Source: Rubripirellula sp.
GTDB taxonomy: Bacteria; Planctomycetota; Planctomycetia; Pirellulales; Pirellulaceae
Assembly (NCBI GenBank): GCA_029287555.1
Contig: JARFQX010000170.1
Location: forward strand, 1-7,571
DNA length: 7,571 nt
Direction: 5' to 3'
Below the pieces are notes generated by a model. The model saw only the letters and a list, made by a program, of their open reading frames with translations. It was not told where the DNA came from and did not search any database. Positions 1 through 5,836 of this stretch are shown one piece after another. Made by a program: the position numbers and the translations under genes. Position 1 is the first letter of the stretch. Every line of letters begins with the position of its first letter.

Positions 1-21
1 AAAGTGCGAAGCACCCGACGG

Positions 22-36
22 GCCGTTCCGGCTTTT
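22..36 (+). terminator. Possible short hairpin with T-run, end of an upstream gene
   Basis: GCCG (22–25) and CGGC (29–32) can pair around a TTC loop and are followed directly by TTTT (33–36). This has the form of a small rho-independent terminator for a gene left of the window. The stem is only 4 bp and the T-run short, so it may be chance. A second tiny dyad, GTGC-GAA-GCAC, lies at 4–14. Confidence 0.2.
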
Positions 37-37
37 G

Positions 38-63
38 GTCCCTGACCCCTTTTCCCGACCCCC
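38..63. repeat. GGTC-type short motif pair (TGACCCC / CGACCCC)
   Basis: TGACCCC at 43–49 and CGACCCC at 56–62 lie 13 bp apart. Read on the minus strand they are GGGGTCG and GGGGTCA. The same GGGGTCGG and GGGTCAG words recur in the tandem array at 2065–2135, on the other side of the dehydratase gene. The similarity is visible by eye but short; it may be a remnant of a dispersed intergenic repeat. No function can be assigned. Confidence 0.3.
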
Positions 64-140
64 TCAAAGCCCTAGGCCCAAGACGACGCAGACCAGGGCG
101 CTAAAAGTCGACGCATCCCTACAGAGCCCAAATCATCCTG

Positions 141-332
141 ATGTTCACGTTCTTCTTTGGATTCGCGGCGGCGAGCGGCAGGATCGCCTCCGCCGCGCCC
201 CGACCCAACATCGTGCTGATGATGGCCGACGACCAGGGCCGGGGAGAAACGGGATACAACGAGCGTCCCTTTGAGTAGACGCCCGTTCCCTATGGGACGG
301 CCGAGGTCGGATTGCGACGACAGACGATCTAG
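141..332 (+). pseudogene. Remnant of the 5' end of a secreted sulfatase gene
   Basis: An ATG at 141 opens a 45-codon frame ending at TAG 276–278. The peptide has a signal-like start (FTFFFGFAAA, with an Ala-rich stretch ending A-S-A-A) and then RPNIVLMMADDQG and ETGYN. This is the N-terminus of type I sulfatases, where the DD pair supplies Ca2+ ligands. Reading through the TAG in the same frame gives TPV and then AEVGLR, which fits the usual sulfatase continuation (K-TPV-L-D-x-M-A-x-x-GLRF). The stop therefore probably replaces a Lys codon (AAG to TAG), and a second in-frame TAG lies at 330–332. Nothing follows: the catalytic Cys/Ser-x-Pro-x-Arg motif and the rest of the roughly 450–600-residue enzyme are gone, and the dehydratase stop codon occupies the same place on the opposite strand. 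Seen: frame, motif and stops. Inferred: a decayed and deleted gene, not a functional micropeptide. Confidence 0.8.
283..300 (-). terminator. Hairpin downstream of the dehydratase gene
   Basis: CCGT-(T)-CCC at 283–290 pairs with GGG-ACGG at 294–300 around a TAT loop, a 7-bp stem with one bulged T. It lies about 30 bases beyond the dehydratase stop codon, where a terminator would be expected. There is no T-run on either strand, so a rho-independent mechanism is not assured. The hairpin overlaps the sulfatase remnant and may simply derive from that sequence. Confidence 0.3.
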
Positions 333-2056
333 TGAATGCTGGGTTCCTTGCCCGGACTTCGTCCCATCAGGAAATCAAAGTCGCAACCGCGATCGGCTTG
401 GGTGACATGCTTGGCGTAGAGCCTTTCGTAGCCGCGCTCGGGAGCTTCTTTGGGCCCTCCACTTTCGGCGCGTCGCCGAGTGACCTCTTCCTCCGAGACG
501 TGCCAGTGAATCTTTCGCTCGGGAACATCGATTTCGATTTCGTCACCGGTTCGCACCAAGGCCAATGGGCCGCCCGCCGCGCTTTCCGGCGCAATGTGCA
601 GGACGCACGTCCCGTAACTCGTGCCGCTCATGCGGGCGTCGCTGAGGCGAACCATGTCGCGAACTCCCGCCTGCAGCAACTTCTGTGGAATGGGCAGCAT
701 TCCCCATTCCGGAAATCCCGGTGCGCCCAGCGGACCGGCGCTGCGCAGGATTAGCACGCTGTCGGCGGTGACGTCCAAGTCGGGATCGTGAATGCGCTCC
801 TTCATTTGCGGGTAGTCGTCAAAGACGATGGCGGGTCCGCGATGTTGCAGCAGCTTGGGATCGGCCGCGATCGATTTGATCACGCAACCGTTTGGCGCCA
901 GGTTGCCGCGAAGCAAACAGGTGCCACCAGCCGCGGCCACCGGATTCTCACGCGTTCGAATCACCTCGTCGTTGATCACCTCGGCACCGTCGATCTGTTC
1001 GCCCAGCGTTGCTCCCGAGACGGTTCGGCAATCGGTGTGAAGCAGGTCGGTCATGCGAGCGAGCATTGCGGACAAACCCCCGGCGTCGTAGAAGTCTTCC
1101 ATCAAGTAACGACCGCTCGGCCGAATGTCAGCTAGCACCGGCGTGGATCGCGACAACTCGTCGAATCGATCCAGGGTCAATTCGATGCCGAGTCGACCGG
1201 CGATCGCGATCAGGTGCACAATCGCATTGGTGCTGCCACCGATTGCCAGCGAGGCGGTTAAACCATTGTCGATCGACTTGGCATCAAGGAAGGTTGAAGG
1301 TTTCAACTGCTCCCAGGCCATTTCCACTGCTCGACGTCCGGTCTGCACGGCCAACCGCGAATGTTCCGAGACAACCGCGGGAACATTGGCCGAACCCGGA
1401 AGCGAGAACCCCATCGCTTCTGTCACGCAGGCCATCGTGCTGGCGGTTCCCATCGTCATGCAGGTTCCCGCCGAGCGACCAATGCAATTCTCGATCCCTT
1501 TCCAATCGCTGTCGCAAAGGTTGCCAGCCAATCGTTCGTCCCAGTACTTCCAAACATCGCTGCCGCTGCCGAGGGTGACGTTCTTCCAGCGTGCCTTGAG
1601 CATCGGCCCGGCCGGCAGGAAGATCGAAGGAATGTCCGCGCTGATCGCTCCCATCAACAAGGCGGGAACGGTTTTGTCACAACCGCCCATCAAGACGGCC
1701 GCGTCGATCGGGTGACACCGCAGCACCTCTTCGGTTTCCATGGCCAACAGGTTGCGATAGAGCATGGTGGTTGGCTTCATCAGCATCTCGCCCAACGACA
1801 TCACGGGCACTTCGACCGGAAAGCCACCGGCCTGCAGGATGCCTCGTCGTACTTCCTCGGCGCGCGCCCGAAAATGCGAATGGCACGTGTTCAGCTCGCT
1901 CCACGTGTTGAGAATCCCGATCACCGGCCGATCCTGGTAATCGACGTCGTCGAAACCCATCGCTTTCAAACGCGATCGATGTCCGAAAGATCGCACGTCA
2001 TCGGGACCAAACCAGCGATGGGAGCGAAGGCTGGCGGGATTGCGGTCGTCTGTCAT
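329..2056 (-). CDS. IlvD/Edd-family dehydratase, pentonate (L-arabinonate)-type
   Basis: This is a complete 575-residue [Fe-S]-dependent dehydratase (ILVD_EDD family) of the usual length. Such enzymes remove water from a sugar acid or dihydroxy acid to give a 2-keto-3-deoxy acid in the cytoplasm. The expected cluster ligands are Cys58 (NTWSELNTC), Cys126 (GGCDKTVP) and Cys199 (SAGTCMTMGTAST). Asp127 and Glu90 sit where the metal ligands lie, and Ser477 and Thr479 (ARMSGTSYG) match the catalytic Ser region of arabinonate dehydratases. GGSTNAIVHL is at 273–282 and the C-terminal swivel domain runs from about 380. The RSHRWFG start, HPIDAAVLMGGCDKT, KPTTMLYRN and the C-terminal DFLMG tail resemble L-arabinonate dehydratase more than branched-chain IlvD. 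From sequence memory alone the sugar acid cannot be fixed. ATG at 2056 is chosen because homology begins about 10 residues in; only a weak AAGAAG lies 2 bases upstream. The gene is single, divergent from the DUF1501 operon, and has no visible sugar-pathway partner here. Confidence 0.93.
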   Translation of the reverse strand: MTDDRNPASLRSHRWFGPDDVRSFGHRSRLKAMGFDDVDYQDRPVIGILNTWSELNTCHSHFRARAEEVRRGILQAGGFPVEVPVMSLGEMLMKPTTMLYRNLLAMETEEVLRCHPIDAAVLMGGCDKTVPALLMGAISADIPSIFLPAGPMLKARWKNVTLGSGSDVWKYWDERLAGNLCDSDWKGIENCIGRSAGTCMTMGTASTMACVTEAMGFSLPGSANVPAVVSEHSRLAVQTGRRAVEMAWEQLKPSTFLDAKSIDNGLTASLAIGGSTNAIVHLIAIAGRLGIELTLDRFDELSRSTPVLADIRPSGRYLMEDFYDAGGLSAMLARMTDLLHTDCRTVSGATLGEQIDGAEVINDEVIRTRENPVAAAGGTCLLRGNLAPNGCVIKSIAADPKLLQHRGPAIVFDDYPQMKERIHDPDLDVTADSVLILRSAGPLGAPGFPEWGMLPIPQKLLQAGVRDMVRLSDARMSGTSYGTCVLHIAPESAAGGPLALVRTGDEIEIDVPERKIHWHVSEEEVTRRRAESGGPKEAPERGYERLYAKHVTQADRGCDFDFLMGRSPGKEPSIH

Positions 2057-2067
2057 GTCTTCTTGGG

Positions 2068-2135
2068 GTCGGTTTGTTGGACGGGTCAGAATTCTGGAGG
2101 TGTCAGAATGCTGCAGGGGTCGGTTTTTGCAGGAG
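2068..2135. repeat. Four imperfect 17-bp tandem repeats
   Basis: Four head-to-tail units start at 2068, 2085, 2102 and 2119, each exactly 17 bp: GTCGGTTTGTTGGACGG, GTCAGAATTCTGGAGGT, GTCAGAATGCTGCAGGG, GTCGGTTTTTGCAGGAG. Every unit begins GTC followed by R-G, and the middle two share GTCAGAAT-nCTGnAGG. The outer two share GTCGGTTT. A degenerate 16-base unit (GTCATGTCTTCTTGGG, 2052–2067) may extend the array over the dehydratase start codon. The array ends 11 bases before that start, so it lies in the leader or promoter of the dehydratase. It could be an operator array or a decayed intergenic repeat; the sequence alone does not decide. Confidence 0.75.
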
Positions 2136-2208
2136 TGGGGCCGAAGGCGAATTCAGCGCGATAGGGGCACCGAGCAATGTAAAGGAGCCGGCCGATCGCC
2201 GAAAGGAT

Positions 2209-2247
2209 CGAAGACGCTTCGCCGCCGGGGCCGCAGCGGTGTACAAT
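2209..2247 (+). promoter_or_regulatory. Possible promoter for the DUF1501 operon with dyad at the -35 position
   Basis: TACAAT at 2242–2247 matches the sigma-70 -10 consensus at five of six positions and lies 39 bases before the DUF1501 ATG. The -35 position (about 2219–2224, TCGCCG) does not match TTGACA. A perfect 5-bp dyad, CGAAG-ACG-CTTCG (2209–2221), overlaps that place, which would suit an activator or repressor site. It is a motif-level guess. Confidence 0.33.
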
Positions 2248-2285
2248 CGACGATCCCGATTGACCACCTCGACCGCGGCCCCGCC

Positions 2286-3710
2286 ATGTCGTCTCTCCCG
2301 CAACCATCGCCCCGCAACAAATCCCGACGCCACTTTCTTCAATCCACCGGCGGTGGCATCGGCCTGATGGCTCTGCAATCGCTGATGATGGGGGAGGCTG
2401 CAGGCGGCGAGTCGCCAGGGTCGACCGTTCGGCCGCCGCATTTTGCGCCGCGCGCGAAAAGGATGATTTGGTTGTTCATGCATGGCGGACCGAGTCACGT
2501 TGACTTGTTCGACCCGAAACCAGAATTGCTTCGCTACTCGGGAAAGCCTTTGCCCGATAGCTTTGGCGAAGTGATGACGCGTCGAAAGGTTGCCAACAAC
2601 CCGCTGCTTGCACCGGTTCGGCCATTTCGACCACGCGGGGAAAGCGGGTTGGAGATTTCGGACTTTCTGCCCCGGTTGTCCGAGCACGCCGATGACCTCT
2701 GCGTGATACGTTCGCTACACGGTGATAGCGTGAACCATCCCCAATCGGTTTACCAGATGAACACGGGCAGCATTCTGATGGGGCACCCGAGTTTCGGAAG
2801 TTGGCTCGCCTACGGTCTTGGTAGCGAGAACGCCGACATGCCAGCCTTCGTGGTGCTCCCCGATCCCGGCGGCGGTTTGAAAGGAGGTCCGGCCGCGTGG
2901 GGCAGCGGTTTTCTTCCGGCGACCTACCAGGGGACCGCGATGCGGCCGGGAAAGACACCCGTCTTGAACCTCAAGCCACGGCCTGGCATTTCGGAGTCGA
3001 GGCAGCGGGCGACACTCGACTTGATCAGCCGCATGAACGACCGGCACCTGGGTAAACGCGATCACGACGATGAGTTGTCAGCTCGCATCGAAGCGTATGA
3101 ATTGGCGTTCCGCATGCAGATGGCCGCGCCCGAAGTTGTTGACTTTTCTCAAGAGACGAACGAAACACTCGAACTCTACGGAATCCATCAAGACGACACC
3201 CGCGACTTCGGCGAGCGCTGCCTGTTAGCACGTCGCATGATCGAGCGTGGTGTGCGTTTCGTGCAGGTCTATTCGGGCGACACCGAAGGCTGGGACGCGC
3301 ACAAGGATGTTGACAGGAACCATTCGGCCTATTGCCAAAAGACCGACAAGCCGATCGCCGGATTGCTGACCGATCTGAAACGGAGTGGGCTGTTGGACGA
3401 TACGTTGGTCGTTTGGTGCGGAGAGTTCGGCCGCATGCCGATGAGTGAGCAAGGCAAGGGGCGTGACCACAATCCGTGGGGCTATTGCGGTTGGATCGCC
3501 GGAGCGGGCACGCGCGGAGGTCGGGCTTACGGCGAGACCGATCCGATTGGGCTGCGGGCCGCGAAGGATCGCGTCCACATCAACCAGTTTCATGCCACCT
3601 TGCTCCACCTCATGGGTCTCAATCATCGAAGATTAACCTATGAGCACCATGGATTGGAGGAACGATTGACCGGTCCGACCGAGGTGGACATCGTCGAGGG
3701 ATTGTTGTAG
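2286..3710 (+). CDS. DUF1501 protein, Tat-exported
   Basis: The 474-residue protein belongs to DUF1501 (PF07394), a family of unproven function usually grouped with the alkaline phosphatase/sulfatase fold. ATG 2286 is preferred because it puts a twin-arginine signal at the N-terminus: SRRHFLQ at residues 13–19, then a mild hydrophobic stretch (GGGIGLMALQSLMM), implying folded export. Opening the frame at 2040 would add 82 Arg-rich residues without homology and bury the Tat signal. No clear Shine-Dalgarno is present. Family landmarks are MHGGPSHVDLFDPK (65–78), HPQSVYQMNTGS (151–162), GDTEGWDAHKD (331–341), CGEFGRMP (378–385) and GRDHNPWG (392–399). The conserved Asp/His/Glu residues in these blocks look like a metal site, but no substrate can be named. 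It is the first gene of an operon; its stop TAG shares its last base with the GTG of the next gene, so the two products are probably made together. Confidence 0.93.
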   Translation: MSSLPQPSPRNKSRRHFLQSTGGGIGLMALQSLMMGEAAGGESPGSTVRPPHFAPRAKRMIWLFMHGGPSHVDLFDPKPELLRYSGKPLPDSFGEVMTRRKVANNPLLAPVRPFRPRGESGLEISDFLPRLSEHADDLCVIRSLHGDSVNHPQSVYQMNTGSILMGHPSFGSWLAYGLGSENADMPAFVVLPDPGGGLKGGPAAWGSGFLPATYQGTAMRPGKTPVLNLKPRPGISESRQRATLDLISRMNDRHLGKRDHDDELSARIEAYELAFRMQMAAPEVVDFSQETNETLELYGIHQDDTRDFGERCLLARRMIERGVRFVQVYSGDTEGWDAHKDVDRNHSAYCQKTDKPIAGLLTDLKRSGLLDDTLVVWCGEFGRMPMSEQGKGRDHNPWGYCGWIAGAGTRGGRAYGETDPIGLRAAKDRVHINQFHATLLHLMGLNHRRLTYEHHGLEERLTGPTEVDIVEGLL

Positions 3711-5671
3711 TGATCGGAAGACATTGCAGATCACTCTGGTGGTTCGGCGCCGCTTGGCTCGGTACTGCCTGCCTCGGTACTGCGTCCTTTCCGGTTGGCC
3801 TGTTCGCTGAGGAACCGTCGTCGGTGGTCGATACATCGGGACACCTCGATCAAGCATCGGCCGATGAGTTTCCCGTTAACGACTACGACCGCAACCATTG
3901 GGCGTTTCAACCGGTCGCTCCGCCGGACCTTCCGCAGGTTCGCGATCACGATTGGCCCCGAACATCGATCGACCGGTTCATTTTGGCGCGGCTTGAGTCG
4001 GAAGGCTTACGTCCGGCGCCGCCAGCCGATCGCGGTACGTTGCTTCGGCGGTTGGCTTTTGATCTGACGGGTTTGCCGCCGAGCGACCAGGTGCGCGACG
4101 CTTTCCTTGGTGATGCGCGCCCCACTGCGTTCGGTCGACTCGTCGATTCCCTGCTCGCCTCTCCCCAACTTGGAAGGCGCTGGGGGCAATATTGGCTCGA
4201 CCTAGCCCGCTTCGCTGAAACCGATGGATTTGAACACGACAAGATCCGTCCGACGGCGTGGAAATATCGCGACTGGGTGATCGACTCGCTCAACCATGAT
4301 CTGCCGTACGATCAATTCGTCACGCTCCAGTTGGCCGGTGACGTGCTTGACCCGGATGAACCTCAATCGGTTGTGGCAACTGCGTTCTGTTTGTCGGGGC
4401 CCGACATGCCCGACATTAACTCGCAAGCGGAACGCAAACATGTGCTGATGAACGAAGTCACATCAACGATCGCCTCCGTTTTGCTGAGTTTGCAGATGGG
4501 ATGTGCCCAATGCCACGACCATAAATACGATGCAATTAGCCAGGCGGACTTCTATCGGCTTCGCGCCTTCTTCGAACCCGCCGTCAAATTGAAGCTGAAC
4601 GAATCGGTGACGGTCTTGGGGGGCCGCAGCGATGACGCTGCGGTGCCCCGCCTGTATCACCGCGGTGATTGGAGAAACCCCGGGCCCCTGGTCACGGCGG
4701 CTTTTCCACGGATCGCAAACTTTGCCCAAACACCCGTGATCGCCGATCAACCAGGTTCCAAGCGGGTGGAGTTGGCCCGATGGCTGGCGGACCGAAGCAA
4801 TCCGTTGGTCGCCCGTTCGATCGTCAATCGTATTTGGCAGCATCACTTCGGCCGCGGCTTGTCGACGACACCAAGCGACTTTGGCTTGATGGGAGATGAG
4901 CCAAGTCACCCGGAGCTGCTCGACTATCTCGCCTGGCAACTGATGCAGGGAGGCTGGAGTCTCAAGCGTTTGCATCGCGAGATTGTCTTGTCATCGGTCT
5001 ACCGCACACGAAGTCACTCACCTCCGGACAAAGCCGGCCGTCAGGCTTGGCAGCGATCGCTGCAGCAAGATCCGGAGAACAAGTGTTTGTCACGGTTTCC
5101 ACGTCGCCGGCTTGATGCCGAGTCGATACGCGACGCCATGTTGGCCGTCAGCCAATCGTTGAACCACGAGGGAGGCGGGCCCGGTGTGCAACCTCCGTTA
5201 CCCGTGGAATTGGTCAAGACGCTCAAGAAAGGACAGTGGAAGACGAGCGATCGCAAAGCGGATCACTATCGCCGCAGTATCTACATTTTCGCGCGACGCA
5301 ATCTTCGTTATCCACTGTTCGCAACGTTCGACCGCCCGGCGGCCGACTGCAGTTGCGCCGTTCGTCATCCATCCACCACGGCCCTGCAATCCCTGCTGCT
5401 GCTCAACTCAGAGTTTTCCTTTGACGCCGCCACACGTCTCGCTCGCCTGGTGGATCGTGAAGGAAACGATCTGACTTCCAAGTGTGTGACTCTGTTCCGT
5501 CGAGTTCTCTCGCGCGAATCCGACGACGAAGAGCTGCGTGTTTGCTTGGAGTTTCTGCACAACCAAACGGTTCGGCTCCAAGAAGAGGGCCATCACGATG
5601 CGGACTTCGCCGCCCTGGTTGACCTCTGCTTGGCGCTGCTGAATTCCAATCAGTTCCTTTACGTCGACTGA
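3710..5671 (+). CDS. Secreted DUF1549/DUF1553 (PSCyt2–PSD1) protein with CxxCH motif
   Basis: The 653-residue protein starts at GTG 3710, supported by GAGG at 3696–3699 and a one-base overlap with the DUF1501 stop. A signal peptide is visible: basic MIGRHCR, hydrophobic WWFGAAWLGTACLGTASFPVG, then a possible cleavage near residue 33. HWAFQPV (63–69) opens the mature family region. DUF1549/PSCyt2 spans about 84–292, with IDRFILARLE, LRRLAFDLTGLPP and WLDLARFAETDG. It contains one cytochrome c-type heme motif, CAQCH at 265–269, followed by DHKYD. The linker keeps the family's HRGDWRNPG (317–325). DUF1553/PSD1 follows at about 350–645, with LARWLADRSNPLVARSIVNR, GRGLSTTPSDFG and RRLDAESIRDAML. 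The protein is compact: the N-terminal PSCyt1 domain and the inserted LamG-like or coiled regions seen in many relatives are absent. Function is unproven; paired DUF1501 and PSD1 proteins are exported and thought to act outside the cytoplasm. The heme attachment is inferred from the motif. Confidence 0.93.
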   Translation: MIGRHCRSLWWFGAAWLGTACLGTASFPVGLFAEEPSSVVDTSGHLDQASADEFPVNDYDRNHWAFQPVAPPDLPQVRDHDWPRTSIDRFILARLESEGLRPAPPADRGTLLRRLAFDLTGLPPSDQVRDAFLGDARPTAFGRLVDSLLASPQLGRRWGQYWLDLARFAETDGFEHDKIRPTAWKYRDWVIDSLNHDLPYDQFVTLQLAGDVLDPDEPQSVVATAFCLSGPDMPDINSQAERKHVLMNEVTSTIASVLLSLQMGCAQCHDHKYDAISQADFYRLRAFFEPAVKLKLNESVTVLGGRSDDAAVPRLYHRGDWRNPGPLVTAAFPRIANFAQTPVIADQPGSKRVELARWLADRSNPLVARSIVNRIWQHHFGRGLSTTPSDFGLMGDEPSHPELLDYLAWQLMQGGWSLKRLHREIVLSSVYRTRSHSPPDKAGRQAWQRSLQQDPENKCLSRFPRRRLDAESIRDAMLAVSQSLNHEGGGPGVQPPLPVELVKTLKKGQWKTSDRKADHYRRSIYIFARRNLRYPLFATFDRPAADCSCAVRHPSTTALQSLLLLNSEFSFDAATRLARLVDREGNDLTSKCVTLFRRVLSRESDDEELRVCLEFLHNQTVRLQEEGHHDADFAALVDLCLALLNSNQFLYVD

Positions 5672-5681
5672 CCGTGGGTCA

Positions 5682-5735
5682 AGCGGGAGCCTTGCCCGCA
5701 CGCTGCGTGAGCCCGCTCGGTCGAACCGCGTTTCG
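5682..5735 (+). terminator. Possible terminator hairpins after the DUF1501–PSD1 operon
   Basis: Just beyond the PSD1 stop, GCGGG (5683–5687) pairs with CCCGC (5695–5699) across a 7-base loop; alternatively AGCGGG (5682–5687) pairs with CCCGCT (5712–5717). AACC-(G)-CG followed by TTT and CGGGTT forms a further bulged stem ending near 5739. None has a T-run. The position suits an operon end, but structure alone gives weak support. Confidence 0.25.
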
Positions 5736-5752
5736 GGTTGGATGAACTTCCC

Positions 5753-5780
5753 TTGACGCTCGCATGGCGGTCTTGATAGA
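5753..5780 (+). promoter_or_regulatory. Possible promoter for the secretin-like gene
   Basis: TTGACG (5753–5758) matches the -35 consensus at five of six positions. A GATAGA (5775–5780) follows at 16-base spacing as a poor -10. The start codon is at 5837. This would let the secretin-like gene be transcribed separately from the upstream operon, 165 bases away. Motif evidence only. Confidence 0.28.
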
Positions 5781-5836
5781 GGCAGCGATTGGCTCCGACG
5801 ATTCGATTGCTTCTTTTGACGCCGCAGGATGCGCCC

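Larger units (their letters stand above)
2057..2285. promoter_or_regulatory. Divergent intergenic region between dehydratase and DUF1501 genes
   Basis: These 229 bases separate two divergently transcribed genes and must hold both promoters. The dehydratase-proximal third is the 17-bp repeat array (2068–2135). The operon-proximal part holds two small dyads, CGATC/GATCG (2193–2197 with 2206–2210) and CGAAG-ACG-CTTCG (2209–2221), followed by TACAAT at 2242–2247. On the minus strand TTTACA (complement of 2178–2183) is a loose -35-like word, but no convincing -10 for the dehydratase follows at proper spacing. An open frame continues upstream of 2286 back to 2040, but it shows no family homology there. 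Confidence 0.6.

Noticed and set aside
35..274. 79-codon open frame on the plus strand at the left edge
   Set aside because: The protein is Pro/Arg-rich with no recognisable domain, while the +1-shifted frame in the same place encodes the clear sulfatase N-terminus. It is a GC-rich shadow frame.
1125..1715. 196-codon antisense frame inside the dehydratase
   Set aside because: No family resemblance, no start signal, and complete overlap with conserved Fe-S ligand regions on the other strand.
2068..2135. CRISPR array
   Set aside because: Units are 17 bp, directly adjacent with no spacers, and imperfect; there are no cas genes in the window.
1361..2164. 267-codon open frame antisense to the dehydratase
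   Set aside because: It lies opposite a well-conserved gene, is rich in His, Arg and Gly without any motif, and is expected by chance in GC-rich coding DNA.
2040..2285. N-terminal extension of DUF1501 from ATG 2040
   Set aside because: The extra 82 residues have no homology, run through the repeat array, overlap the divergent dehydratase start, and would put the Tat signal inside the protein.
3225..3626. 133-codon minus-strand frame opposite DUF1501
   Set aside because: It overlaps the most conserved DUF1501 blocks on the plus strand and has no motif of its own.
5789..5836. Use of ATG 5789 as start of the secretin-like gene
   Set aside because: It would add 16 residues before the signal peptide, while ATG 5837 has AGGA at good spacing and gives a standard signal sequence.
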